Assembly (NCBI GenBank): GCA_023400985.1
Contig: JAEXEN010000013.1
Coordinates: 1-64,000 of the forward strand
DNA length: 64,000 nucleotides
Direction: 5' to 3'
DNA from: Bacillota bacterium
GTDB lineage: Bacteria; Bacillota; Clostridia; Christensenellales; CAG-138
This document shows, one piece after another, positions 23,716 through 32,389 of this stretch (position 1 is the first letter of the stretch; the number at the start of each line of letters is the position of its first letter). The translations under genes were made by a program, and so were the position numbers. Below the pieces are notes generated by a model, which saw only the letters and a list, made by a program, of their open reading frames with translations, had not been told where the DNA came from and made no database searches.

Positions 23716-24360
23716 ATGGGACAGAAAGTAAATCCAAACGGTTTCCGCGTCGGCGTCATCAAAGATTGGAACACGCGCTGGTACGCCTCCAAAAAGGATT
23801 TTGCCGATTATCTCGTTGAGGATAAAAAGATCAGGGATCACCTGAAGAAGGTGCATTATGCCGCGGGTGTGGCGAAGATCGATATCGAGCGCGCCGCGAG
23901 CAAAATCACCGTAAGCATCCACACCGCCCGCCCGGGCATGCTCATCGGCAAAGGCGGCGTTGGCGTGGACGCGATCAAGGCGGATGTAAGTGCGCTCGTG
24001 GGCAAGCCTGTGAACGTGAACATCCTTGAGATCCGCAACCCCGATGCAAACGCGCAGCTCGTGGCCGAGAACATCGCGGCACAGCTCGAGAAGCGCATTT
24101 CCTTCCGCCGTGCGATGAAGCAGGCCATGATGCGCGCCACCAAAGCCGGCGCGAAGGGCATCAAGCTTGCGTGCGCCGGCCGCCTCGGCGGCGCGGAGAT
24201 CGCCCGCAGGGAAGGTTATCACGAGGGCTCCATCCCATTGCAGACCATGCGCGCCGATATCGAATACGGCTTTGCCGAGGCGCGCACCACCTACGGCCGT
24301 ATCGGCTGCAAGGTGTGGATCTACAAGGGCGAAGTGCTCAACAGGCAGAAGAAAGCGTAA
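23716..24360 (+). CDS. rpsC: 30S ribosomal protein S3
   Basis: 214 residues from ATG 23716 after AAGGAGG; longer upstream frames are shadows of rplV. It has the GQKVNPNGFRVG start, a KH domain with GMLIGKGGVGVDAIK (about 75-89) and the C-terminal RTTYGRIGCKVWIYKGEV. It lines the mRNA entry channel. Confidence 0.98.
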   Translation: MGQKVNPNGFRVGVIKDWNTRWYASKKDFADYLVEDKKIRDHLKKVHYAAGVAKIDIERAASKITVSIHTARPGMLIGKGGVGVDAIKADVSALVGKPVNVNILEIRNPDANAQLVAENIAAQLEKRISFRRAMKQAMMRATKAGAKGIKLACAGRLGGAEIARREGYHEGSIPLQTMRADIEYGFAEARTTYGRIGCKVWIYKGEVLNRQKKA

Positions 24361-24373
24361 GGAGGCAATAACC

Positions 24374-24814
24374 ATGTTGATGCCGAAGAGAGTAAAACGC
24401 AGGAGAGTACACCGCGGCCGCATGAAGGGCACGGCCCACCGCGGAAATACCATCACCTACGGCGAATATGGCCTTGTTGCCACCGAGCCCGCATGGGTCA
24501 CGAGCAACCAGATCGAAGCCGCCCGTATCGCGATGACGCGTTACATCAAGCGCGGCGGTCAGGTATGGATCAAGATCTTCCCCGATAAGCCCGTTACCGA
24601 AAAGCCCGCCGAGACCCGCATGGGCAGCGGCAAGGGTTCGCCGGAATACTGGGTGGCGGTGGTCAAGCCCGGCCGCGTGATGTTCGAGATCGCGGGCGTT
24701 GAAGAGGAAGTTGCGCACGAGGCGCTCCGCCTGGCGCTCCATAAGCTCCCCCTCAAGGGCAAGATCATCAAGAAGGAAAACAACGAGGTAGGCGGTGAGA
24801 GCGATGAAGGCTAA
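24374..24814 (+). CDS. rplP: 50S ribosomal protein L16
   Basis: 146 residues starting MLMPKRVKRRRVHRGRMKG, with the RMGSGKGSPEYWVAVVKPGR segment near tRNA sites. It overlaps rpmC by 11 nt. AAGGAGG precedes the ATG. Confidence 0.98.
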   Translation: MLMPKRVKRRRVHRGRMKGTAHRGNTITYGEYGLVATEPAWVTSNQIEAARIAMTRYIKRGGQVWIKIFPDKPVTEKPAETRMGSGKGSPEYWVAVVKPGRVMFEIAGVEEEVAHEALRLALHKLPLKGKIIKKENNEVGGESDEG

Positions 24815-25004
24815 CGAACTGAGAAAGATGACGACGGAAGAGCTCACGGCAAAGGAAAAAGAGCTGAAGGCCGAGCTTTTCAACCTCCGCTTCCAATTGG
24901 CCGTCGGCCAGCTCACCAATCCCCAGCGGATCCGTGAGTGCAAAAAGGATGTTGCCCGCGTGAAGACGCTCCTTTGCGAGCGCTCGCTCAAGGCGGCCGA
25001 GTAG
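24804..25004 (+). CDS. rpmC: 50S ribosomal protein L29
   Basis: 66 residues from ATG 24804 with the ELRKMTTEELTAKEKELKAELFNLRFQ helix and the GQLTNPQRIRECKKDVARVKT motif. A GTG at 24795 would add three residues. It overlaps the end of rplP, suggesting translational coupling. It sits near the tunnel exit beside L23. Confidence 0.97.
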   Translation: MKANELRKMTTEELTAKEKELKAELFNLRFQLAVGQLTNPQRIRECKKDVARVKTLLCERSLKAAE

Positions 25005-25023
25005 CTGAAAGGAGGATTATACC

Positions 25024-25281
25024 GTGGAACAAAGAGGTTTTCGCAAAACGCGCGTCGGCGTAGTGGTCAGCGATAAAATGGATAAAACCATCGTCGTGGC
25101 GATCAAAACCAAGGTCCGTCACCCCCTCTACGGGAAAATGGTCAACCGCACCCGCAAGTTCAAGGCCCATGACGAGGAGAACGCCTGCGGCATCGGCGAC
25201 ACCGTGGAAATTATGGAAACCCGCCCCCTGAGCAAGGATAAGCGCTGGAGGCTGGTCAAGATCATAGAGAAGGCCAAGTAA
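25024..25281 (+). CDS. rpsQ: 30S ribosomal protein S17
   Basis: 85 residues, GTG start after AAAGGAGG. It has the GVVVSDKMDKTIVVAIKTKVRHPLYGK OB-fold core and the CGIGDTVEIMETRPLSKDKRWRLVKI end. Primary 16S rRNA-binding protein of the 30S body. Confidence 0.98.
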   Translation: MEQRGFRKTRVGVVVSDKMDKTIVVAIKTKVRHPLYGKMVNRTRKFKAHDEENACGIGDTVEIMETRPLSKDKRWRLVKIIEKAK

Positions 25282-25302
25282 GCCTGAAAGGAGGACCCGA
25301 GC

Positions 25303-25671
25303 ATGATTCAGCCACAGACAAGGTTAAAGGTCGCCGATAACAGCGGCGCCAAGGAAATAATGTGCATCCGCGTGCTTGGCGGCTCGTTCCGCCGCAGCGC
25401 GAACATCGGCGACGTGATCGTCGCGGCGGTGAAATCCGCCTCGCCCGGCGGCGCCGTAAAGAAAAAGGACGTTGTAAGGGCCGTCGTCGTGCGCACCGTA
25501 TCAGGCCTCCAGAGGCCGGACGGCAGCTACATCCGCTTCGACGACAACGCGGCGGTCATCATCAACGATCAAAAGCAGCCCCGCGGCACCCGTATCTTCG
25601 GGCCGGTCGCGAGGGAGCTGCGCGAGAAGGATTACATGAAGATCATATCCCTCGCGCCCGAAGTGCTTTAA
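25303..25671 (+). CDS. rplN: 50S ribosomal protein L14
   Basis: 122 residues, exactly the family length, starting MIQPQTRLKVADNSGAKEI and carrying the RGTRIFGPVARELREK motif. It forms part of the subunit bridge to 16S rRNA. AAAGGAGG precedes the ATG. Confidence 0.99.
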   Translation: MIQPQTRLKVADNSGAKEIMCIRVLGGSFRRSANIGDVIVAAVKSASPGGAVKKKDVVRAVVVRTVSGLQRPDGSYIRFDDNAAVIINDQKQPRGTRIFGPVARELREKDYMKIISLAPEVL

Positions 25672-25684
25672 TGGAGGAATCCCA

Positions 25685-26002
25685 ATGAAAAAGCTGAATG
25701 TCAAAAGAGACGATACCGTTATCGTCATCTCCGGCAAGGACAAGGGCAAGAAGGGCAAGGTCATGACCGCGCATCCCGAAGAAGGACGCGTGGTGGTGCA
25801 GAACGTGAACATGGTCACACGCCACACCAAGCCCCGCAAGCAGGGCGAGCAGGGCGGCCGCATCCACAAGGAAGGCTCCGTGGACGCGTCCAACGTCATG
25901 CTTATTTGCCCCAAGTGCGATAAGCCCACCCGCGTCGGCCATGCCGTTTCGGGCGATAAGAAGGTCCGCGTTTGCAAAAATTGCGGCAAGAACATCGACT
26001 AA
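25685..26002 (+). CDS. rplX: 50S ribosomal protein L24
   Basis: 105 residues with a KOW motif (DTVIVISGKDKGKKGKVM, about 8-25). The C-terminal part carries CPKCDKPTRVGHAV and CKNCGKNI, a four-Cys zinc ribbon seen in many Firmicutes L24 proteins. It initiates 50S assembly. ATG follows TGGAGG. Confidence 0.98.
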   Translation: MKKLNVKRDDTVIVISGKDKGKKGKVMTAHPEEGRVVVQNVNMVTRHTKPRKQGEQGGRIHKEGSVDASNVMLICPKCDKPTRVGHAVSGDKKVRVCKNCGKNID

Positions 26003-26022
26003 GGCAGAAGGAGGAAAAGACA

Positions 26023-26643
26023 GTGGCTAAGAAGGAAAACGCCGCACAGGCGCCTGCCAAAAAGAAAAAGGCAGCGGAAGAGGCCCGGGCTTTTACCGCT
26101 CCTGCCCGGTTGAAGGTAAAGTACGATGAGGAAATCGCACCGCAGCTGAAGGAAAAGTTCGGCTATAAAAACGCCATGCAGATCCCTAAGCTCGAAAAGG
26201 TTGTGCTCAACATGCGCCTGGGCTCCGATAAGGATAACCCCAAGTCCATCGAGGCGGCCATCGACGAGCTCAGCCAGATCGCAGGCCAGAAGGCCGTCGT
26301 GACCAAGGCCAAAAAATCCGTCGCGAACTTCAAGGTGCGCGAGGGCATGAGTATCGGCGCGAAGGTCACGCTGCACGGCAGCCGCATGTATTACTTTGCC
26401 GACAAGCTGATGAATATCGTGCTCCCCCGCGTGCGCGACTTCCGCGGCGTGTCCCAGAAGAGCTTCGACGGGCGCGGCAACTACGCGCTTGGCGTGAAGG
26501 AACAGCTGATCTTCCCCGAGATCAACTACGACGATATCGATAAGATCCGCGGGATGGATATCGTATTCGTCACCACCGCCGACACCGACGAAGAAGCAAA
26601 AGAACTGCTCAGGCTTCTGGGTATGCCCTTTGAACAGGCTTGA
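26023..26643 (+). CDS. rplE: 50S ribosomal protein L5, N-terminally extended
   Basis: 206 residues from GTG 26023 (after GGAGGAAA). The L5 core begins near residue 27 (ARLKVKYDEEIAPQLKEKFGYKNAMQIPKLEKVVLNM) and ends with the conserved FVTTADTDEEAKELLRLLGMPF. The extra 25 residues form an Ala/Lys-rich tail (AKKENAAQAPAKKKKAAEEA), absent from typical 180-residue L5. L5 binds 5S rRNA. An internal start that would remove the tail is not supported by a ribosome site. Confidence 0.96.
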   Translation: MAKKENAAQAPAKKKKAAEEARAFTAPARLKVKYDEEIAPQLKEKFGYKNAMQIPKLEKVVLNMRLGSDKDNPKSIEAAIDELSQIAGQKAVVTKAKKSVANFKVREGMSIGAKVTLHGSRMYYFADKLMNIVLPRVRDFRGVSQKSFDGRGNYALGVKEQLIFPEINYDDIDKIRGMDIVFVTTADTDEEAKELLRLLGMPFEQA

Positions 26644-26660
26644 CAAGGAGGAAGTAATAA

Positions 26661-26846
26661 GTGGCTAAGACAAGCATGAAAATCAGGCAGGCGCGCCCCG
26701 CGAAGTTCTCGACTCGGGCGTACACCCGCTGCCGCATCTGCGGCCGTCCGCATTCCGTGCTTCGCAAGTACGGTATCTGCCGCATCTGCTTCCGCGTGCT
26801 GGCGCACAAGGGTGAAATCCCCGGCGTCCGCAAGGCAAGCTGGTAA
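26661..26846 (+). CDS. rpsZ: 30S ribosomal protein S14, zinc type (S14Z)
   Basis: 61 residues, the short form. CRICGRPHSVLRKYGICRIC supplies the CxxC-x12-CxxC zinc site, so this is the zinc-dependent paralogue. GTG start after AAGGAGG. No zinc-free S14 appears in the window. Confidence 0.98.
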   Translation: MAKTSMKIRQARPAKFSTRAYTRCRICGRPHSVLRKYGICRICFRVLAHKGEIPGVRKASW

Positions 26847-26869
26847 GAGGGCGAAAGGAGGAAATTGAG

Positions 26870-27268
26870 ATGTTAGTAACGGATCCTATTGCCGATATGC
26901 TCACTCGTATCCGCAACGCGCTCGTTGCCAAGCACGAGGAGGTCAATATCCCTGCCTCTACGCTGAAGAAGGCCATCGCCGAGATACTTCTCGCCGAGGG
27001 TTACATCAAGGGCTTCGACATGCGTCAGGACGGCGTGGCCAAGTACATCCATGTCACGCTCAAGTACGGCCCCAACAAGACCCGCGTCATCACCGGCCTT
27101 AAGCGCATTTCTAAGCCCGGCTTACGCGTTTACGCCCGCAGGGATAAGCTCCCCAAGGTGCTCAACGGCCTTGGTATCGCCGTTCTTTCGACCTCGCGCG
27201 GCATCATGACCGACCGCGAGGCCCGCAAACAGGGCATCGGCGGCGAAGTGCTCGCGTACATTTGGTAA
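26870..27268 (+). CDS. rpsH: 30S ribosomal protein S8
   Basis: 132 residues with DPIADMLTRIRNAL at the start and the STSRGIMTDREARKQGIGGEVLAYIW end. S8 binds the central domain of 16S rRNA; in Escherichia coli it represses the spc operon. AAAGGAGG precedes the ATG. Confidence 0.98.
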   Translation: MLVTDPIADMLTRIRNALVAKHEEVNIPASTLKKAIAEILLAEGYIKGFDMRQDGVAKYIHVTLKYGPNKTRVITGLKRISKPGLRVYARRDKLPKVLNGLGIAVLSTSRGIMTDREARKQGIGGEVLAYIW

Positions 27269-27326
27269 TTTGAAAGGGAAGAAAACGCTTCCCGAATGCA
27301 CGAAACGAATCATGGAGGTGTAAAGC

Positions 27327-27875
27327 ATGTCACGAATCGGAAAACTTCCGATCACCATCCCCGGCGGAGTGACAATCACGGTCGGCGACGATAACACCGT
27401 GATTGTAAAAGGCCCGAAGGGCCAACTCAGCGAAAAGATCTCTCCCTCGATCACCCTCAAGGAGGAGAACGCGGTGCTTACGGTAACGCGTGCAAGCGAC
27501 TCCAAGGAGCATCGTTCGCTCCACGGGCTTTCCCGCACGCTCATCAACAACATGGTCGTCGGCACCACGCAGGGGTTCCAAAAGAATCTCGATATCGTCG
27601 GCACCGGCTACAAGGCGCAGAAGCAGGGCAACAAGCTGGTGCTAAACGTAGGATATTCCCATCCTGTCGAGTTTGTTGAGCCCGCGGGCATCACGTTCGA
27701 CGTGCCCGCGCCGAACAAGATCACCGTCAAAGGCATCAACAAGCAGCAGGTCGGTCAGATAGCGGCCGACATCCGCGCGGTCCGCGAGCCGGAGCCCTAT
27801 AAGGGCAAGGGCATCAAGTATGATTACGAGGTCGTCCGCCGCAAAGAAGGCAAGACCGGTAAGACCGCCAAATAA
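27327..27875 (+). CDS. rplF: 50S ribosomal protein L6
   Basis: 182 residues, starting SRIGKLPITIPGGVTI and ending with EPYKGKGIKYDYEVVRRKEGKTGK. Two L6 repeats are discernible. It lies near the factor-binding site. ATG after GGAGGTG, 58 nt after rpsH. Confidence 0.98.
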   Translation: MSRIGKLPITIPGGVTITVGDDNTVIVKGPKGQLSEKISPSITLKEENAVLTVTRASDSKEHRSLHGLSRTLINNMVVGTTQGFQKNLDIVGTGYKAQKQGNKLVLNVGYSHPVEFVEPAGITFDVPAPNKITVKGINKQQVGQIAADIRAVREPEPYKGKGIKYDYEVVRRKEGKTGKTAK

Positions 27876-27898
27876 GCGTAGAGAAGGAGTGACACCGC

Positions 27899-28267
27899 AT
27901 GATTACAAAGATCGACAAAAACGCTGTGCGTAAAGCGCGTCACGACCGTTCCCGCAGGCATATTGCCGGAACGACCGAGCGCCCGAGGCTCAACGTATAC
28001 CGCAGCCTCAAGCATATCTACGCGCAGGTCATCGACGACAGCGTCGGTAACACGCTCGCCTCCGCCTCCACGCTTGACCCCGAAGTGAAGGCCAAGCTCG
28101 AAGGCAAAAGCAAGAAGGAAGCCGCCGCGCTGGTCGGCGAGGCCGTAGCCGCGCGCGCGCTTTCCAAGGGCATCACCAAGGTCGTTTTCGACCGCGGCGG
28201 TTATTTGTACACCGGCCGCGTCGCGGAAGTGGCCACCGGCGCACGCAAAGCCGGGCTGGAATTCTGA
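27899..28267 (+). CDS. rplR: 50S ribosomal protein L18
   Basis: 122 residues with the RPRLNVYRSLKHIYAQVIDD core and VFDRGGYLYTGRVAEVATGARKAGLEF end; binds 5S rRNA together with L5. AAGGAGTG precedes the ATG. Confidence 0.98.
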   Translation: MITKIDKNAVRKARHDRSRRHIAGTTERPRLNVYRSLKHIYAQVIDDSVGNTLASASTLDPEVKAKLEGKSKKEAAALVGEAVAARALSKGITKVVFDRGGYLYTGRVAEVATGARKAGLEF

Positions 28268-28278
28268 GGAGGTAGAAG

Positions 28279-28779
28279 ATGAAGCGTATTGACGCATCCA
28301 CCATGGATTTGAAAGAAAAGCTCGTCTCGATCAACCGCGTTGCGAAGGTCGTTAAAGGCGGCCGCAACTTCCGTTTCTCCGCGCTCATGGTCGTGGGCGA
28401 CGGCAACGGTCACGTGGGCGTCGGCATGGGCAAGGCGACAGAGATCCCCGAGGCGGTCCGCAAGGGCGTCGAGGATGCGAAGCGCCACATGGTAGAAGTG
28501 CCCGTTGTCGGCACCACCATCCCGCACGCCGTGGAAGGCAAGTTCGGCAAGGGCCATGTGCGCATGCTCCCCGCCGAAGAAGGTACCGGCGTTATCGCGG
28601 GCGGCCCCGTCCGCGCGGTGCTCGAGGCGGTCGGCATCAAGGATATCCGCACCAAGAGCTTTGGGTCCAACAACCCCGCCAACTGCGTAAAGGCGACGTT
28701 GGATGGCCTTACCCAGCTTCGCACCGCCGAGCAGATCGCTCGCCTGCGCGGCAAGACCGTGGAAGAGATCCTCGGCTGA
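28279..28779 (+). CDS. rpsE: 30S ribosomal protein S5
   Basis: 166 residues. The LVSINRVAKVVKGGRNFRFSALMVVGDGNGHVGVGMGKA double-stranded-RNA-binding domain and GSNNPANCVKATLDGL are diagnostic. It is part of the decoding-fidelity region with S4. GAGGAGG precedes the ATG. Confidence 0.98.
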   Translation: MKRIDASTMDLKEKLVSINRVAKVVKGGRNFRFSALMVVGDGNGHVGVGMGKATEIPEAVRKGVEDAKRHMVEVPVVGTTIPHAVEGKFGKGHVRMLPAEEGTGVIAGGPVRAVLEAVGIKDIRTKSFGSNNPANCVKATLDGLTQLRTAEQIARLRGKTVEEILG

Positions 28780-28793
28780 CAAGGAGGAACGTT

Positions 28794-28973
28794 ATGGCTA
28801 ACTTGAAAATAACGCTCGTCAAGAGCACCATCGGCGCGCTGAAGGATCAGCAGGCGACGGTGAAGGCGCTGGGCCTTAAAAAGACCAACACCACCGTCGT
28901 ACAGCCCGACAATGCCTGCATCCGCGGCATGATCTTCAAGGTGAAGCACCTTGTCAAGGTCGAAGAAGTTTAA
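28794..28973 (+). CDS. rpmD: 50S ribosomal protein L30
   Basis: 59 residues (MANLKITLVKSTIGALKDQQ start, RGMIFKVKHLVKVEEV end), the usual L30 length. CAAGGAGG lies upstream of the ATG. Spacers of 14-15 nt to rpsE and rplO match the conserved rpsE-rpmD-rplO order. Confidence 0.97.
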   Translation: MANLKITLVKSTIGALKDQQATVKALGLKKTNTTVVQPDNACIRGMIFKVKHLVKVEEV

Positions 28974-28988
28974 CGGGGAGGTTTCACG

Positions 28989-29429
28989 ATGAAGTTACAT
29001 GAGTTAAGGCCCCCGGAGGGCTCCAGAAGCGCCAAAAAGCGCGTTGGCCGCGGTACGGGCTCCGGCTTAGGCAAGACCTCCGCAAAAGGCCATAAGGGCC
29101 AGAAGGCACGCAGCGGCAGCAAGAAGAACGGCTTCGAAGGCGGCCAGATGCCCCTCGCACGCCGTCTGCCCAAGCGCGGCTTCACCAATATTTTTGCCAA
29201 GGAATACACCATCGTCAACATCGGAAGGCTCAACGAGCTCGAGGATGGCTCCGTGGTGGACGCTGCTTCGCTGAAACAGGCGGGCATCATCAGCAAAATC
29301 GAAAAGGACGGCCTCAAGGTTCTGGGCCGCGGCGAGCTCACAAAGCGCTTGAATGTTAAGGCTGCAAAGTTTTCCGAGACAGCCCAGAAAGCCATTGAGG
29401 CCGCGGGCGGAACTGCTGAGGTGATCTGA
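28989..29429 (+). CDS. rplO: 50S ribosomal protein L15
   Basis: 146 residues starting MKLHELRPPEGSRSAKKRVGRG with the Gly-rich GSGLGKTSAKGHKGQKARSG tail that penetrates 23S rRNA. Its stop overlaps the secY start by one base, as in many bacteria. Confidence 0.98.
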   Translation: MKLHELRPPEGSRSAKKRVGRGTGSGLGKTSAKGHKGQKARSGSKKNGFEGGQMPLARRLPKRGFTNIFAKEYTIVNIGRLNELEDGSVVDAASLKQAGIISKIEKDGLKVLGRGELTKRLNVKAAKFSETAQKAIEAAGGTAEVI

Positions 29430-30691
29430 TGTTTAGAACGATCATTAACGCATGGAAGGTAAAGGACATCCGCACGCGGATGCTCTTCACCCTCCTGCTG
29501 GTCGTGGTGTACAGGTTAGGCTGCTTTATCCCCGTTCCGGGTGTTGACGCGACGGCTATTTCCGGCCTGATCGACAAATACGATATGCTCGGGTTCCTTA
29601 ACCTGCTCTCGGGCGGTTCGTTTGCGGACTTCACCATCTTCGCGATGGGCATCTCGCCCTACATCACAGGCCAGATTATCATCCAGCTCCTTGCTGTCGC
29701 CATCCCCGCGCTCGAGCGCATGCAAAAGGAAGAAGACGGCAAGATCAAGCTCGAGAAGATCACCCGCTATGTGGGTATCGGCCTCGCGCTCGTGCAGAGC
29801 GTGGGTATCGTGCTGGGCCTCGGCTCGGGCGTTGTGAAGGATACGAGCTTCCTCACCTATGCGACCATCGGCCTCACCTGTACGGCAGGTACGGCACTTT
29901 TGGTCTGGATGGGCGAGCGCATCACGGAGAAGGGCATCGGCAACGGCGTTTCCATGATTATATTCCTGTCCATCTGCTCGCGCGTCGTTCCGGTGATCGT
30001 GAGCTTCGTGGAAGGCGTGTTCGTGACTGGCATCTACCAGTGGTGGATATTGATCGCACTGCTCGTATTCGTGCTCGTTCTCGTAACCGGCGTGGTGTTT
30101 GTGGATAAGGCGGTTCGCCGCGTCCCCGTGCAGTACGCCAAAAAGGTCGTCGGGCGCAAGCTCTACGGCGGCCAGAGCTCGCATATTCCGCTCAAGGTCA
30201 ACGCAAACGGCGTTATGCCGCTGATCTTCGCCATGACCATCATCCAGTTCCCCGCGATGATCGTGCAGTTTTTGAAGGAGGATTCGGGCTTTACCTTATT
30301 CTATAAGAGCTATCTCTCTGCGGGCACGCCGGTATATTATGTGCTGTACGCGCTGATGATTTTAGGATTTGCGTACTTCTACTCCACGATCGCGTTCAAC
30401 CCCATCGAGATCAGCAAGAACCTTCAGCAGAACGGCGGGTTCATCCCGGGCATCCGCCCGGGCAGACCCACGAGCGACTACCTCGCCAAAAAGGTAAGCC
30501 GCCTGACGCTGTTCGGCGCCATCTTCCTCATGATCCTCGCGATCGTCCCCGAGGTCATCATGCACAGCTTCGGCCTTCGCATGATGTTCGGGCCCACGAG
30601 TATCCTGATTCTCGTGAACGTGGCGCTGGAAACGAGCTCGCAGCTCGAGTCCATGATGCTGATGCGCCACTACAAGGGTTTCTTGGGTTAA
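29429..30691 (+). CDS. secY: Preprotein translocase channel subunit SecY
   Basis: 420 residues with ten membrane helices. Conserved pieces include LFTLLLVVVYRLGCFIPVPGVD (helix 1), the plug region LSGGSFADFTIFAMGISPYITGQIIIQLL, and the cytoplasmic loop NGGFIPGIRPGRPTSDYL that contacts SecA and the ribosome. It forms the Sec channel in the cytoplasmic membrane. The start overlaps rplO, coupling its synthesis to the ribosomal proteins. Confidence 0.98.
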   Translation: MFRTIINAWKVKDIRTRMLFTLLLVVVYRLGCFIPVPGVDATAISGLIDKYDMLGFLNLLSGGSFADFTIFAMGISPYITGQIIIQLLAVAIPALERMQKEEDGKIKLEKITRYVGIGLALVQSVGIVLGLGSGVVKDTSFLTYATIGLTCTAGTALLVWMGERITEKGIGNGVSMIIFLSICSRVVPVIVSFVEGVFVTGIYQWWILIALLVFVLVLVTGVVFVDKAVRRVPVQYAKKVVGRKLYGGQSSHIPLKVNANGVMPLIFAMTIIQFPAMIVQFLKEDSGFTLFYKSYLSAGTPVYYVLYALMILGFAYFYSTIAFNPIEISKNLQQNGGFIPGIRPGRPTSDYLAKKVSRLTLFGAIFLMILAIVPEVIMHSFGLRMMFGPTSILILVNVALETSSQLESMMLMRHYKGFLG

Positions 30692-30707
30692 AGAAGGTTA
30701 GGTATTC

Positions 30708-31334
30708 ATGAACATTGTGCTTTTAGGCGCCCCCGGCGCCGGAAAAGGTACGTTAGCCTCCGAGATGTGCCGCGCCTACGGGCTCAGGCACATCTCGACG
30801 GGCGATATGCTTCGCGCGCATATGCGCGAGGGAACACCGCTCGGTATGGAGGCGCGTTCCTTCGTGGATACGGGCAAGCTTGTGCCCGATACGCTCATCA
30901 TCGCTATGGTAAAAGAGCGCCTATTAGAGCCGGACTGCCAAAAGGGCTGTCTGCTCGACGGCTTCCCGCGCACGGTCGCGCAGGCCGAGGCGCTGGGCCA
31001 GATCGCGAACATCGATATGGTCATCTATCTGAAAGTGGAGACCGACGTGCTCGTGAAACGCATCAGCGGCAGGCGCGTATGTTCTAAATGCGGCATGGTA
31101 TCCCACACCTCCTGGTATGATAAAGATACCTGTCACAACTGCGGCGAAAAGCTCGTCGTTCGCGACGACGACAAGCCGGAAACGGTGCTCAACCGCATCG
31201 AGGTTTACAACCAAAATACGGAGCCGCTCATCGGTTATTACAGGGAAAAAGGTCTCTTAAGCGCCGTCGACGGCAGCGGAACGCCCGAGGAGGTATTCTT
31301 TGCCGTGCAGGCTTTGATGGAGAAGCGCGTATGA
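30708..31334 (+). CDS. adk: Adenylate kinase, zinc-lid type
   Basis: 208 residues. P-loop GAPGAGKGT (about 7-15), AMP-binding RHISTGDMLR, GCLLDGFPRT near residue 82, and a LID domain with CSKCGMVSH and CHNCGEKL, a four-Cys zinc site typical of Gram-positive enzymes. It interconverts ATP + AMP and 2 ADP. It overlaps map by 4 nt. Confidence 0.98.
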   Translation: MNIVLLGAPGAGKGTLASEMCRAYGLRHISTGDMLRAHMREGTPLGMEARSFVDTGKLVPDTLIIAMVKERLLEPDCQKGCLLDGFPRTVAQAEALGQIANIDMVIYLKVETDVLVKRISGRRVCSKCGMVSHTSWYDKDTCHNCGEKLVVRDDDKPETVLNRIEVYNQNTEPLIGYYREKGLLSAVDGSGTPEEVFFAVQALMEKRV

Positions 31335-32095
31335 GCCTTACCATCAAAACGCCCGAACAGGTCGAAAAAATGCGCATGGCAGGCAGCTTGGTTGCACAAA
31401 CGCTCATGATGCTCCACGATATGGTCCGTCCCGGCATAACGACGGAAGAGCTCAACAAGGCGGCCGATGCGTTTATTCGCTCCAAGGGCGGCGTGCCCTC
31501 CTTCCTCGGATACAACGGTTACCCCAAAAGCATCTGCACCTCGGTAAACGCCCAAGTGGTGCACGGCATTCCGGGCGAATATGTCCTTCGCGACGGCGAC
31601 ATCGTGAGCGCGGACGTAGGCGCGATATTGTTTGGCTGGCATGGCGACGCGGCCAGGACCTTTTATGTGGGCGAAGTCGCGCCGGAGGTAAAAAGGCTTT
31701 GCGAGGTCACCAAAGAATGTTTCTTTGAAGGCATCAAGTTCGCAAAACCGGGCTTTCATATCGCGGATATCTCCGCGGCTATAGAGAAGCATGCTACCTC
31801 CTTTGGCTACGGCGTGGTGCGCGAGCTCACCGGACACGGCATAGGCACGCACATGCACGAATCCCCGAGCATCCCAAATTTCGTGGACTCCCGCGACGGC
31901 CGGGGCGTGAAGCTCGTGAAGGGCATGACGCTCGCCATCGAGCCCATGATCAACCTCGGCAGGCGCGATGTATGGCAGCTCGCGGACGGCTGGACGGTGG
32001 AGACGCGCGATAAGTTGCAGAGCGCGCATTACGAAAACACCATCGTCGTCACGGAAAACGAGCCTGAGCTTCTTACGCTTACTAGAGGATGCTGA
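31331..32095 (+). CDS. map: Methionine aminopeptidase, type I
   Basis: 254 residues. The metal ligands of the pita-bread fold are visible: DIVSADVGAILFGWHGDAART (two Asp), ELTGHGIGTHMHESPSIPN (His), LAIEPMIN (Glu) and HYENTIVVTENEPELLT (Glu). It removes the initiator methionine from new proteins. The start overlaps adk (ATGA) and the stop overlaps the next gene (TGATG). Confidence 0.97.
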   Translation: MSLTIKTPEQVEKMRMAGSLVAQTLMMLHDMVRPGITTEELNKAADAFIRSKGGVPSFLGYNGYPKSICTSVNAQVVHGIPGEYVLRDGDIVSADVGAILFGWHGDAARTFYVGEVAPEVKRLCEVTKECFFEGIKFAKPGFHIADISAAIEKHATSFGYGVVRELTGHGIGTHMHESPSIPNFVDSRDGRGVKLVKGMTLAIEPMINLGRRDVWQLADGWTVETRDKLQSAHYENTIVVTENEPELLTLTRGC

Positions 32096-32388
32096 TGGAA
32101 CATGCTATAATAGGGGTCGTAGCGACCTCGCGCGCAGGACGGGATAAGGGAAGGCGCTTCGCAGTGACGGGAATTGCAGACGAAAGTTCCGTCTACATCG
32201 CGGACGGCGATACGCGAAGGCTCAATAAACCCAAACGGAAAAAGCTCAAACATCTTTCTTTGAGCAATGCCCGCATAGCGCTCGACGAAGCGCTGAAAAA
32301 AGGCGACAAAGCCGCAGCGGACGCCTATTTAAGAAAGGCGCTCGCGGCGCTTGACACAAACCGGTTCGACAGTAATGAGGAGGGGTAG
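32095..32388 (+). CDS. KOW-domain RNA-binding protein (L14e-like)
   Basis: 97 residues from ATG 32095, whose A is the last base of the map stop; AGAGGA is 6 nt upstream. The N-terminus (IIGVVATSRAGRDKGRRFAVTGI) is a KOW motif as in ribosomal proteins L14e/L24, followed by basic KPKRKKLKHL and a C-terminal helix. Proteins like this lie between map and infA in many Clostridia; they are presumed to bind RNA or ribosomes, but no role is established. The stop is 1 nt before the infA TTG. Confidence 0.8.
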   Translation: MEHAIIGVVATSRAGRDKGRRFAVTGIADESSVYIADGDTRRLNKPKRKKLKHLSLSNARIALDEALKKGDKAAADAYLRKALAALDTNRFDSNEEG

Positions 32389-32389
32389 C

